Source: Calcarisporiella thermophila CBS 279.70 (taxonomy: Eukaryota; Calcarisporiellomycota). From it: a stretch of DNA of 64,000 nucleotides. Below the pieces are notes generated by a model. The model made no database searches. It was not told the DNA's origin and saw nothing but the letters and a program-made list of their open reading frames with translations. Numbering within the stretch: position 1 is the stretch's first letter; the number at the start of each line of letters is the position of its first letter. The stretch is from positions 155,444 to 219,443 of the forward strand of contig NW_027192194.1 in NCBI RefSeq assembly GCF_041956535.1. The letters run 5' to 3'. Below, piece by piece: positions 1-11,194 of this stretch. A program made the position numbers and the translations under genes.

Positions 1-1019
1 GATGTGCTGGCCCCTCTGGGTGGTGTGCCGGGCGTAGAGAGCGGTGACGATGGCGGATTGGGCGTAGAGGCCCGTTGTGAGATCGGTGATCGCCACCCCC
101 ACCTTGACGGGGGGACCGTCGCGTTCGCCCGTGATATGCATGAGGCCGGCCTCGGCCTAAAGAAGTGCCGGGAGGCAAAATGGAGAGAAGGGGAGAGAGC
201 CGACGTTTGAGTCTGATGCCTGACCATTGACAGCTGTAGCGAATGTTTACCTCAATCATAACATCATACCCTGCACGGGTTCTGTGTGGCCCAGTTTGTC
301 CATATCCTATGGATTGGATGCCAACGTCAGGCAATGTAACTCGCCATCTTTAGAAACACCGTGAAATGAAGAGTTTACCTGTAATGCTGCAATAGATCAG
401 CCGCGGATTGATCTCGCTTAGCTGCTCATATCCCAGGCCCATGGAATGCAGTTTCCCGGGTACATAGTTCTCTACAAGCACGTCCGATTTCTTTGCCAAC
501 TCCCTCACGATCTCCACCCCCTCGACCGACTTTAAATTAACCGTTACCGATCGCTTGTTTCGATTTACCCCGAGAAAATAGGCACTTTCAGGAAGTGCAG
601 TGTCGGAAGCGGATCGATTGGGGGCCCACGGTGGTCCCCACGCGCGTGTATCGTCTCCTCTCTTGGGATTCTCGATCTTGATAACATTGGCCCTGTGATG
701 TGAAAAAAAAGGCTTGTTGAGTCGCCGGCCTTCGGGAGGGATCGTAAAGAGCCTACCCAAGATCACCCAGGATCATGGTGCAGTATGGGCCGGCTAACGA
801 TTATAACACACAAAAGAAATGAGCGGGACAAGCAGAAACCATGCCAAGGATGAGTCATTTTACGCAACCCAGCACGCGAGTCAAGTCCAACACGCGCACC
901 CCAGCCAAGGGGAGATCCTTGGGAGCCGAACTGGAGCTCGCGGCGGTGGAATAGGATAGAAAGGATGCCCTCACGCGGGCGAATGGCGCTGCTAGCAAAG
1001 GCGATATTGATTTCAGCAT
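1..1019 (-). CDS. Type III (CaiB/BaiF) CoA-transferase, SUGCT-like, mitochondrial; 3' part beyond window
   Basis: Family III CoA-transferase, closest in kind to succinyl-CoA:glutarate CoA-transferase, which moves CoA between dicarboxylic acids in mitochondria. Exons read on the minus strand are 1019-869, 793-757, 692-379, 306-251 and 156-1 (continuing past the left edge); all junctions are GT-AG and stay in phase. The start at 1019 gives [20 protein letters not shown], Arg-rich without acidic residues, which fits a mitochondrial presequence. After it come the family signatures [20 protein letters not shown] (spanning two junctions), [37 protein letters not shown] and, in the last exon, [20 protein letters not shown]. 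Divergent from the kinase gene, with 439 bases between the two starts. The exact substrate is inferred from overall similarity; other family III transferases share these motifs. Confidence 0.9.
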
Positions 1020-1458
1020 GGATTTTTAGCCGTGCACGAGGAAGCCGTCGATAATCGGTTTCAATTTAGGATCAAGAAAAGTAAAAATTCCACGGGCCAG
1101 ATTGGAGTCTTCTATTTTCCGAACCTTTGAATTAGATTATTGCGCGTTGAGCTGCAGGCCATAGGCTGGCTGCTGTATTGCATTGTTTTTGTGCATCCCT
1201 TCCTCTCCAGCCTTTTATTTTTTGCTTCTCAGTTGCTCGATTCATATAGAACACACATACCTCTTCCCTGGTGCATCACTATTGCTATTTTTTTTCTTTT
1301 TTCCATCTCTCTCACCGCATTCCCCTTCCCCTCCGCCCTCATTTAAAATTTGCATTTCATTTCCTCTTCCTCCTTACAACCTAATCGCCCCATCCCCATC
1401 TTGAAATCACCTAGAGGATACGTCGTCTATACCCAGCCCGCATCCCCAAAATTAAATT
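1020..1458. other. Divergent intergenic region between CoA-transferase and AGC kinase
   Basis: No gene seen. The side nearer the kinase (about 1195-1450) is strongly pyrimidine-rich on the plus strand (CT and T runs), as often seen in fungal 5' untranslated regions. Presumably holds both promoters; I could not assign a specific factor site. Confidence 0.5.
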
Positions 1459-3476
1459 ATGGCGCCTACAGCGCTCCCCCCAATCGAACCGTTCAAGTCC
1501 TTTAAATCCACCCCCAACCTAAAGACGGTAGACACCGCCGTACTGCCCTCCATCCATTCCCTAGAGCCCGCCCATCCCCAGGCTTCCTATGCTTCTCATC
1601 TGCCCTCTAAGCTACGTTCTATCCTTAAGCTAGGATTTCATGTGAGTCAAGCACGGAAGCCATCCCCAACTAGCGATTCATCCCTTGATTCATCGGTTGG
1701 CTCTATGACCACAAGCCCCACCTCAACCTCGTCCTCGCTGTCCTCTCCCCAGGATCCTAGCGGAGAGAGGGAGAAGAGCGGCGGGTGGGGCTACAGCGCT
1801 AAGGGGGAGGAAAAGAAGGTGAAGCGGGTCTCCTCTGTTCCAAACCATCAATCGGCGGAACAGCGGATATGCCAGGGCGAACGGAATGGGAGCGGACTGC
1901 TGGCAGTAAATCATCCCACGGGATTCCGGCGCACATACTCCTCAAGTTCGATGCGCAGGCTGAAGGTGGAGGTGAGCCCAAACAGCTTCCAAAAAATCAA
2001 GCTGCTTGGAAAGGGCGACGTGGGGCGCGTGTATCTGGTGCGACACAAGGGAACCTGCAAACTCTATGCAATGAAAGTGCTCTCCAAAAAGGAGATGATC
2101 CGGAGGAACAAGGTGAACCGGGTCCTTGCAGAGCAGGTACGTCTATTTGGCATTTCGATGTCGAGGCGCAATGGCGCATACACCCGTGAGCTGCTGTTGA
2201 CCTTCTCTCTCGCTCTGTGTGTGTGCATAGGAAATCCTTGCGACTAGCAACCACCCGTTCATCGTCACCCTCTACCATTCATTTCAGAGCGAGGGATATC
2301 TCTATCTGTGCATGGAGTACTGTATGGGCGGCGAGTTCTTTAGAGGTGAGCATGGCTCTTTTGATGACGCACCCTTTGCGCTCCATCAGGGATGTTGGAT
2401 GACTCAACATTCTCTTTCCTCCTCTTGCCCTTTGTAACTGCAGTGCTACAAAATCTCCCTGGAAAATGCCTTCCCGAGGAAGACACAAAATTTTACGCTG
2501 CAGAAGTGATCGCCGCTCTAGAATATCTGCATCTGAACGGCTTCATATACCGCGACCTTAAACCAGAAAACATCCTGCTTCATCACACCGGGCACATCAT
2601 GCTGACGGATTTTGACCTTGCCAAGCAGTCGAGATCAACGGTGGCGCCGTCGGTCGTGAAGGGCTCCTCTCCATTCATGGTGAGTCGTTAAGTGAAACCT
2701 AGACTAAGGAATGGCGCTGACAAAACTCCCCCCTCCCCTTTGGAGTGTAGATGTCGAACATTGATACACGGGCATGCCTTGGCAACCTGCGAACAAACTC
2801 GTTTGTGGGGACTGAAGAATATCTTGCCCCAGAGGTTATCAAGGGATCAGGGCATACAAGGTGGGCGCGCTTTTGCTTAGCCGAAATCGCTCCAAACCGC
2901 TAAGCGTTAATTTGTTTATTGTTTTTCTTTGGCTTTAGTGCGGTGGATTGGTGGACGTTAGGCATCCTAATATTCGAAATGCTCTACGGGAGAACTCCAT
3001 TCAAAGGAGCCAACCGAAACGCAACCTTTGCCAACATTCTTAAAAATAACGTTGCCTTTCCTAGCCATGGCGTACAACAGGTTCCAAGGTATAACATTCT
3101 CTCATCACGATCCCACTGCTTTACTTCGATAGGATCTAATCCCACCTGTCTCTCTCCTCCCAGCACATGTAAAAATCTTATCCGGAAGCTCCTCCAGAAA
3201 GAAGAGACCCGCCGGCTTGGTTCACGCGCCGGGGCAGCGGACATCAAGAGCCATCCGTGGTTCCGTTCAATTCACTGGGCGCTTTTGCGTCATTCAACAC
3301 CCCCTATCATTCCGGGGCACAAAGGCGCGCCCACTTACACCATGAGGCAAGAGAGCTTTAGTTTAGACATGGAGGCGGAGACTTTGGTACTAGGAGAGGG
3401 AGACAGCAATCCCTTTGGAAAATTCTCTTCAGTGACATTGAGATATGGGGATGAGGTGGATGAAGATGAATGGTAA
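1459..3476 (+). CDS. AGC-family serine/threonine kinase of the NRC-2/Fpk1/Kin82 group
   Basis: Predicted flippase-type protein kinase of 533 residues. Exons 1459-2136, 2231-2345, 2444-2679, 2751-2860, 2939-3088 and 3164-3476 sum to 1602 bases in phase. Residues 1-170 are Ser/Pro-rich and probably disordered. The kinase domain starts near residue 175: glycine loop GKGDVG (184-189), ATP-binding Lys206 in AMKVL, catalytic loop YRDLKPEN, then DFDLAKQS. The DFD in place of DFG, and a long insert between it and GTEEYLAPE, are hallmarks of the phototropin-like NRC-2/Fpk1 kinases. In yeast, Fpk1/Fpk2 act at the plasma membrane on phospholipid flippases; that role is inferred from family. The C-terminal tail carries an [10 protein letters not shown] segment and an acidic end. 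The start is the first ATG after the pyrimidine-rich leader. Confidence 0.93.
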
Positions 3477-3758
3477 ATGTTAAATGAATCTAGTTCCCCT
3501 CCAGGAAATCCATATAGAATATTTTATTGTTTTTTTTTCCTATGCTTTTCCTCTCTTCGGCTGTTGTGTTCTTTTTCTCCTCTTGATTCCCCCCTCCCCT
3601 CCTTCGCTGCTCCTTCTGTTTGCATTATTGTATTACTATCCGTTTATTTCCGCATTACTCTTTCAAGGTGAAACTTTTACGAACTTTCCACACCCCCCCT
3701 ACCCTTACTATATACGCTCTCCAATATTTCACTTTGAGTGGGAATACAACATCAAGAG

Positions 3759-4321
3759 ATGATATCCCTTCCTTTGCCTATACACCACATTCGTTCTTTT
3801 TTCTCTTATGCTGTGCCGGGTGCATTTGTATGGTTTTCTAATTCTCTTTTATAAAATATCTCACTATTGTTATCACCCCATTGGTGCTTTGCCCTTGTAG
3901 CGTTCGGCCCTAAGCCCCCATGCTGCCCATGTAATCGAAGGTCAGCTTTGCAAAGTAGTACCATGTCAGAAGCACCCTCCCAAAGTGACTTTGCATTTCT
4001 AACTCAGCTGACTCCTTTCGATTTAGAAGCCCGTTCTCACCAGCTATGCGCCAAGGGGTTGGTTACAAGGACAAAGGCCATTTTCGTTGGCCGACTGGGA
4101 AATGAAAATGACGTGGAGAGGAGATCTGGAGCAAGTCCAAGCCCTACTCCCCCTTGGGAAGATAGTGGGACGCTTTTGTGCCGCCAAGCTTTTCCCCCAT
4201 TTCACAGGCGAAGAAACTTTCTCTCTCCGCTCAGGTGAGGTTTGAGATCTATTCGTATATATTGCTTGTGCCCTCTCGTGTGTTCGAAATGACAGAGCGA
4301 CCTGCTTGGGATATCCTGTAG
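3759..4321 (+). CDS. Unrecognised small protein (118 residues), four exons
   Basis: A gene I do not recognise, pieced together from splice signals. Exons 3759-3827, 3901-3954, 4027-4234 and 4296-4321 sum to 357 bases (118 codons plus stop) with every junction GT-AG and in phase. The product starts MISLPLPIHHIRSFF, continues RSALSPHAAHVIEGQLC and includes LADWEMKMTWRGDLEQVQAL and GRFCAAKLFPHFTGEETF before ending ERPAWDIL. No membrane segment or signal peptide stands out; the N-terminus is mildly basic and hydrophobic and could be a weak mitochondrial signal. It follows the kinase gene on the same strand. Support is the coding-like composition of exon 3 and the phase agreement of four exons; transcription is not shown. 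The first exon is the least certain. Confidence 0.5.
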
Positions 4322-5327
4322 ATATTCTTGTAGATAGGGAGAAAGTTGGGATAGCCGCATAAAAACTCGCTATTTCAACGACTTTGAATGTTTTACACAT
4401 TCTTTGCATCAAAGTGAAGCTTCACAAAGAAACATGCTAACAAAAGATTGCGGCTACACATAGAAGCAATTAATATGTCTGTTTTACATATGCAGTTGTA
4501 GTTGAAGTCAATAGAAAGTTAAGGCAGATGGTATCGGAGGGATATTATTGCCATGAATGCGTGAGACTCCGAGTAGTTATCGTAACTTTTCATTTATCCC
4601 GACCGCTTATCTTTTTCTCTTGTGCCTTGATCGCCGAAAAAGATATTGAAACTGCAGGATCCCTCCAACTAACTGGTATAGGGCCACGTTGATCGATACC
4701 AGCCATGCAAGAGCATCATAATAGGGGGTATCCATTAGAAGGTTATCCCAGGGGGATTGTGATCTTTTGCCTATTTTCCGCATTACTTATTACCTGGGCT
4801 ACAAGCTTCGATGTAGCCTCTTTACGCTCAATGTAATAAACAGAGAAGTGTTATAATGTTGTCGGCCCTCACGTCAGAGCCCACGCAGGGCCACAAGCGG
4901 CCAATCAGGATTCCAAGTGTGGGAGAAAAGGTCGGAAAGCTGCTGGGATGGCAATTCAAAAATAAACTACGCTCCCCATCCATTCAAATGCCTTAAAAAT
5001 GTTAAGATTTCAAAACAACCTCATTGGGTCAAAAAGGGGCTGCTTTCAGACGTCGCGTGTCTAAGGAAGGTTGAGTTGAGGGCGATTTCGCGACCAAAAC
5101 AATCCTACTTGGAGTGGAAACCAGACGAAGCGTGTCAAGAGTTTTCTCTCCGAGATCGTATTATTCTGATTGTTCGATCGTCGCAAGGCCTCCTTCGATC
5201 AGTATTCCTCTTTTTACGTGGACGGGCACCTAGATCGCGAACGACAGCTTCTCCAGAAGGTTTTCAGGACGATCCCCTTTTCGCTTTTTGCCGTTTCCTA
5301 TCTCTTTCGAATCTTTTCTCATTGATC
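4322..5327. other. Intergenic region upstream of the RBM26/27-like gene
   Basis: About 1 kb with no coding structure I can support. The part from about 4860 to 5327 probably contains the promoter and leader of the RNA-binding protein gene; it holds a CCAAT box and an ACGTCA motif. The rest is AT-rich, without repeats. Confidence 0.5.
4871..4905 (+). promoter_or_regulatory. ACGTCA half-site and CCAAT box upstream of RBM26/27-like gene
   Basis: ACGTCA at 4871-4876 is a CRE/ATF half-site and CCAAT at 4901-4905 (within GCGGCCAATCAGG) is the classic HAP/NF-Y core. They lie about 425-455 bases before the chosen start codon. Motif matches only; function is inferred. Confidence 0.35.
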
Positions 5328-7974
5328 ATGCATCTGGACAAGCCTACAATCCAGGATCTTGAACAATGGTTAAAGACGGAACTAGAACCTATGTATGTGC
5401 TTCCATTCTATCTGCGTTTTCCCATGCCTAATACGGCCGAAAACAAACCCATCACTGATCTAACCCGCTTTTTTTTTTGTTACGTTACTAGATCTGATGC
5501 AGATCCCGCGGTTCTAAGCGAGTATGTTATTAGTATATTAAAACATTTTGATCCAGATCATGATTTTGAGCAAGAATGTAAAAACCAACTACAAGAATTT
5601 TTAGAGTCTCGTAAGTCGATTCCCCCCTTCTTTCCCCCTCCTCCTTCGATGGTATGTCTGACATATATTGCTTGGATTCTTCTTTTTTGTAGACACAGAA
5701 TCATTTGTAAAGCGATTCATCGGCCTATTATCACAAAAGGCACTCATAAAGTCTAAGAGCCACGGGAACAACGCCTCCAAACCGGACCACTCGGGACATC
5801 ACCACGAAATCGAGCATCACGGCGATGCCTCCCACCACTCCCGTCGGGGAGATAGTGATCTATCGGATGAGGAGGAAAGCGACCGTAATTTTAAACACCG
5901 GCGCTCTGCAAATTCAGAGGCGCGAGAAGAGGGAGGTGGAGATATCGAGTCTGGTGAAACATCCTCGGCCTCGAGGGGTGAGGGCGCAAGAAAAAGAAGG
6001 CAGGACAGCACCGAGGCGGAAGGCCGAGGGGGAAAGATGGCACGGTTTGGGGGTCCAGGCGGGCCTGGCCGATTTCTCGCGGGGGGGTTCCCACAGGGAC
6101 CCTCGGCAGGATTCATGCCTGGGATGATGGGCGGGGGCGGTGGTGCATTCCCCCAGGGCATGGGCGGGCCTGGCCAATGGAACCGGATGCCAATGGGGAG
6201 GATGGGTTTTGACGCACAGCGACTTGGCAACCGGATGCATGGTCGTATAGGCGACCAGGTGACCAGAAAAAAGCCATGTTTCGATCTACGATGTAAGTGC
6301 TCGCTTCGGATGCCCCTTCCTTTTATTTAAAGTACGGTGGGATCAGATGGCAGTTCTTTGCTAACCCCTTTTCATGATGTTGTAGACAAGGGATATTGCA
6401 CACGTGGGAGCAATTGTCCCTATGACCACGGGGAAGGTATGCTGCCTACTGATGGGATGCCGGGTATACCAATGAATCCTATGATGCCAATGGGCTTACC
6501 AATGCCCGGATTTGGCCAGGTATTAATACCCCAACAATCGTTTCCACCGGATGGAAGTGCGGGAGGGATGGGCGAAGAGGGCTATGACCCAGAGCATGCA
6601 ATGATGGGTCGCCAGCCGGGGCGGATGAATGGGCCCGAAGGGGCGCAAGGCGGCCTAATGGAGGATGGATCCATGGGGCGCCGCGCACCTCATGGGACCG
6701 GGTTTACCCCTGGTCGGGGGAGTGGCAGTGCAGGTGGACGATTCGGTGGCCCGTTTGGCTCCAGTATATCCGTAGAAAATATTCCCGAAGAGCACTGCAA
6801 TACAGACAGTGTTCACTCTTTCTTTCAGACATTCGGCACTATCCGCAATGTGCAGATAGATTCTCGCTCACGTCGAGCGATAGTGCGATTTGAAACCGCT
6901 GAGCAGGCGCGGGCTGCCTACGCTTCCCCCGAGCCGATTTTTGGAAACCGCTTCGTTAAGGTGTATCGCCGCAAAGTAGAGCAAGATCTACTTGAACAGG
7001 CCAAGGGACCGAATGGTACTGGTGGGGCTGGTGGGGATCGTGGTGCTGGCGCCAATGCCAGCGACAGTGCTGAACAGGCAAAGCTGAGGGCCGAGCAGGA
7101 GGCTGCACGCGAGGAGGCGGCCAAAAAGCGACAGGAAAACCTAAAGAAGATGCTCGAGCTACAAAAGCGCAAGGAGGAGCTATTGCAGCGGCAAATCGAC
7201 GCGCAAAAGCAGCTTATGGCCAAGCTCTCCACCATCGATCCCAAGGAACGAGTGGAGTTGATGAAAGAGATCAACAAGGTATCAGAGACGATAAGCTCTC
7301 TGACCGGGTCTTCGCCGGCCGCAACCTCGAGCACAGGTGGTGACAAGGCCGCGGCAGAGGGTAGGACTGACCGAGCGGCCGCCGCCTCCTCCTCCCAGGC
7401 AAATGGATCAGAAGTGGGCACTGACTCAGCTGGCGCTGGTTTGCGGGAGGCCAACCCTTCCTCTGACGCAGCATCAAAAGACGGATCTGCTGTCGCCCCT
7501 GTTCCGCATGCTGCACCGTATGCCACTCGAGGACGGGGCTCTCCCTTCCGAGGGCGCGGCAGAGGATTTGGACGCGGTGGGGGGGCATGGGGTGGTCGCC
7601 CGACCTACTCGCTCGATCTACGACCTACGAAGCTGCTTGTGCAGAAATTACCAGCTGAAGCGACTGAGGAGGAGCAGCTACGCAAGCTGTTTGCCCAATT
7701 CGGTCAAATCAACTCGCTGCTTGTGGACACGGAGGCCCGGAATGCGATGGTGCACTTTAAGGTGCGGCACGAGGCGGAGGCGGCTATGGCGGGGGCCAGT
7801 AAACTGCCCGAGCTTGCTGGGGTCGAGGTACGGTGGTACCAAGATACTAAGCCGGTGAATACCGCTGCCAAGCCTGGGTCCGAAACGGTGAGTATAGAGC
7901 CAACCACGGTAGACCATGAGGAGAGATTTGATGATGAGGCGGAGGAGAACGACGAGAGATCATGGAAACGCTGA
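5328..7974 (+). CDS. RBM26/RBM27-like RNA-binding protein (PWI-like, CCCH zinc finger, two RRMs)
   Basis: Nuclear RNA-binding protein of 790 residues, related to animal RBM26/RBM27 and probably to fission yeast Rmn1, which works with RNA-surveillance machinery (role inferred). Exons 5328-5392, 5492-5610, 5693-6292 and 6386-7974 total 2373 bases in phase. The N-terminal 85 residues match the PWI-like domain of RBM26 (EPISDADPAVLSEYVISIL). A CCCH finger, C-x8-C-x5-C-x3-H, is completed across the last intron (KGYCTRGSNCPYDHG, around residue 256). RRM1 lies near residues 387-455, a Glu/Lys/Gln-rich coiled coil near 490-560 (LELQKRKEELLQRQIDAQKQ), and RRM2 near 675-745 after an RGRGRGFGRGG stretch. 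Met/Gly/Pro-rich linkers separate the domains. The start is the first ATG of the PWI-like frame. Confidence 0.93.
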
Positions 7975-8536
7975 GTCGACCCTATCTACCCAGCTCCATA
8001 TAAATACGTGTTTGTTTCCATGGTTTCCTCTGGCATTTGCGGTTTAAAAAGACGCTGAGATTAATATATATAAATTTATTTCTACCCCACCAACACATCA
8101 TCCCCCAACCTTTTTTTTTTTTACTAATTCTTCTCTTTTTTCCCCCTCTTTCCCCCTCTTCTCCTTTTTATTATGCAGCTATATTTTTTTTTTCATTCTA
8201 GCCTTGGCTTAGTATACAAAAGTGCTTGCAAAATTTCTTTTATGTGTTGTAGGTAGGGACTTTTTAATCCCTTTTATTGCTTGAAAAAGAACTTCGCGTA
8301 ATCATCTGACTTGGCAAAAGAATGGATTAATTTTTGAAGCATTATTCAATTGATTCCGCATGAAATGGTCGATGAGAGAAAGACAAAAAGGAAAATAAGT
8401 GAAAGTGTTACAAAAGGAGAAAAGAAAAAAGTAAAAGGGGGGGGGGGGGGGTGAAGACAATATAACGCTGAATACATTAGCAAAAATCTTTAGAAGAGAA
8501 TTAAAGACAAGAAGAAGGGATAATCTAGGAAGGAAC
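7975..8536. other. Convergent 3' region between RBM26/27-like gene and PacC
   Basis: No gene. Contains T-rich and CT-rich tracts (8105-8200), AT-rich sequence likely to carry polyadenylation signals for both genes, and a 15-base G run at 8437-8451. Confidence 0.5.
8437..8451. repeat. Poly(G) run of 15
   Basis: Fifteen consecutive G on the plus strand (C on the PacC transcript) in the convergent 3' region. A similar 13-base G run lies at 24054-24066, also in a 3' flank. Length may be inexact because homopolymers are error-prone in sequencing. Confidence 0.8.
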
Positions 8537-10890
8537 TTATTCGTGGGCAGAGACCATATCGGAAGGCGCTGCCCCACGGTAGGTTTCCCTAATGGCTTGA
8601 CGCAGCCGAGCAATAAGAAGGACATGCCGCCGACGCTCCTCCTCCTCATGCTGATGCTGGCCGGCGTTTTGTTCCGCCTTCTCCCGGTGGGCGGGGTTGT
8701 TGTCCCGATCAGAATTGCCCTGGGTTTTCTCACAGTACACGGACATCTGCGAGGTTTTCTGGGCCAGCATATCCACCTCGGACTCCATCCCTTCATCCGC
8801 CTTCTGCACCTCACCCTTGCGCATTCTATAGTCGGCCGAGTGCCGTGTTGAGGACAAGGGCGGCTGCCGAGAGTTGGCGGCCCATTCAATCTCCTTGATT
8901 TCGGTATCATTGTTTTGTCGGCTAGAGGTCACCGGCTGTGTCGCGTGCACTTGTTGTGTCCATTCGGATAAGATCACCTGGGCCTGCGGTTGTGATACGA
9001 GGCGCTTGCCCGTGGTAGTGGAGGCAGTTGTGGTAGCGTTTGCTGCTGCTGCTGCTGCTGCTGCCGCCGCCGCTGCTGCCATGCTTTGCGGTGCATAGAA
9101 TACTCCGTGCTGGTTCTGCTGAACAACCAGGTGCGGTGCAAAGCCGAACATCATCGGGAACCCTGCAGCAGTGCCGGGGTGGTCGGGGTTGAAAGGAGGG
9201 GGGCGGGTGTGGTGAGGATTGGCGTTGCTGAGCCGTGCCGCCATCTGGGCGGCCATCAGATTGGCGGCATTCATGGACGACGCAGTGGCTCCCAAGTCCA
9301 GCGATGGATACGCAGCAGCTGATGCGCTTTCCTCCGGCAGGGCCGTGATATCAAATCCGGACGCGCCAGGCATCCCCATGAATTCGGCCGCTTGATTCAT
9401 CGATTGCGCCATAGGCTGTGATGAAAGGGTCGGGTACATGCCCATGTCGCCGTGCATGTTTTCCACAGACAGCGGCAGCGGGTTGGCGTACTCGGGTTTG
9501 GTCCCCGCGACCTGAGGGGGATGCTCGGCGGCAGGTATATCGTATGCCTTCATGGGGGCAGACACGTCTGCCCAGATATCCTGCGATAGCTCCGAGAGCC
9601 ACTGGTCGAGCTCGTTCAGCTCCTTCTCCGTCTGTACCACTCCTTCGGGTAAGGGCATGGGTATTGCCATGGGCATCATCATGGGCATGGACATGGGCAC
9701 GGATGCCGATGCATCGGGGTAGCTGGCATTGCTACTCTTGGTCGTGTTTGGTTGGGGGACGAGGAAAGAGGGGTCGTAGGCCATGGAAAGAGCGTTGAGG
9801 CGCATCGCCATTTCTGGAGTATACTCAGGCCGTAGCCGTTTGTTCTTCACCACGTCAAAGAACTCGGTGAGTGGGTTCATTTCTCTGGACTCGGGGGGTT
9901 GGTCTGAGGCGAGGTGCTGCATATAGGCACGCTTTTTTGTATTGGATGGCGGAAGAGCGGGATTGGGAGTGACGGCGTCTTGAAGCAGAGGGGCATATGC
10001 GGTTGTGTTTTGTTTGTTGGCTGAGTCATCTGTGAGAGGAGAGGTTGCTTTTAATATGACTCAGCCTCATTGTATGCAAAATAACGAGGCATGGATCCAA
10101 CAAACTCACCTGCAATGCTGGGCGGCGAGAGCGGCGTGTGCCCCGGAGACGACCGACTGGATACAAGCACTTTGGGCACGGGATCGTCAAAGTGACTCTG
10201 CGGCGGGGTAAGTGGGCGATAGTGGTGGTGGGGAATTGCTTGAGCCTGGTACTGGTGCGGGAGGTGGGGAGGGCGTTGGTAGAAGGGGTGGTGGTGTTGG
10301 TGAACTTGATGGCTGCGGAGCGCCTCCTGGTGTGCCTCGGTGTGAATTTTCTCATGTTTCTTCAGATCTTGGGGCCGCTTAAATGCTTTTCGACAATACT
10401 ACAGCCAGCCATAATAGAGCAGGTGGAAAATGGTTAAAACAAGTCCCGTGTTTTCTGTTCCCAAAAAAAGGGTATGCATCGTGACACTGAATATAAGCAA
10501 TGGCTTACCGAACAGAAGTGTGGTTTCAGCGGCACATGCACACGCAAATGACTGGTAATGTGATCTCTCTTGACAGTTACCACGTTGCAGTCGTCCCATT
10601 TGCCTGTAAAAGAATAAATGCGATGAGCATGAAACACTTGGCGGCCAACATCTCAGCATCAACTCACAGGTCAGGCATAGATTGTTGGTTGATTTCCGCC
10701 CGACATGGTCATTACAGGCATGAATGTAAAGAAGCTCAGCATCGTCAAATTCGCGATTGCAGTCCCTCCAGAGACAGCGCAGCATGTCCGACGGTGACGC
10801 CTGCGGCTGCTCTTGCTGCTGGACGGGGGCGGGGGGATGATTGGGGAGGGGATAGTCATTGGCAGGGAGCGCGGCAGCCATGGTGGTCAT
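8537..10890 (-). CDS. PacC/Rim101-type zinc-finger pH-response transcription factor
   Basis: Ambient-pH regulator of 699 residues. Exons 10890-10668, 10603-10509, 10398-10110 and 10029-8537 total 2100 bases in phase. Three C2H2 fingers sit at the N-terminus: the first with [11 protein letters not shown] and [13 protein letters not shown], the second with [20 protein letters not shown], the third with [39 protein letters not shown] and KRPQDLKKH are diagnostic for PacC/Rim101. The rest is low-complexity (Pro/His/Gln-rich, a poly-Ala run, [14 protein letters not shown]) and ends in an acidic and basic stretch, [20 protein letters not shown]. In Aspergillus and yeast the C-terminal half is removed by proteolysis at alkaline pH; whether a cleavage box is kept cannot be judged by eye. 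A GCCAAG hexamer, the PacC consensus, lies about 100 bases upstream of the start. Confidence 0.95.
9041..9080 (-). repeat. Trinucleotide repeat coding for poly-alanine in PacC
   Basis: A run of GCN codons (mostly one codon repeated, then GCC/GCG variants when read on the minus strand) encodes about 14 Ala in the PacC C-terminal half. A microsatellite that could vary in length between strains. Confidence 0.75.
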
Positions 10891-11194
10891 GGTAGGAGAG
10901 TGGTAAGGAGAGGGGAGCCTTAGGGCGAAAAGGAATTTATCTAGCTTTTTTTATTTTTTTCTGGGTGGTGATACTCTCACAAATTCTCTTGGCAGTCCTT
11001 TCATTTGTCCAAACCGCAGGAAAAACCACCGGGAAAATAAAAACGGGCAGATAAGCCTGTGGCAGAGTGAGTAAGGAGAAGAAACCAAAACGAGAGAAAA
11101 AGATTGCCAGACTTAGGAAGCTGGGGGAGATAGGCCTCTTGCGTTTGGCAGGTCTCATGGATCCATCCAACGGGCTTGCAGTTAGTTTATTTAT
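10891..11194. other. PacC promoter and 3' end of the membrane-protein gene
   Basis: Short intergenic stretch between the PacC start and the downstream stop of the two-pass membrane protein on the same strand. AATAAATAAA-like sequence just after the latter's stop could serve polyadenylation. No further gene seen. Confidence 0.5.
10988..10993 (-). promoter_or_regulatory. Candidate PacC-binding hexamer (GCCAAG) upstream of the PacC gene
   Basis: Reads GCCAAG on the minus strand, 98 bases upstream of the PacC start codon. It matches the GCCARG consensus of PacC/Rim101, so autoregulation is conceivable. A six-base site is frequent by chance. Confidence 0.3.

Noticed and set aside
4044-4412. 122-codon minus-strand frame
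   Set aside because: Lies opposite the phased plus-strand exons of the 118-residue gene and has no domain.
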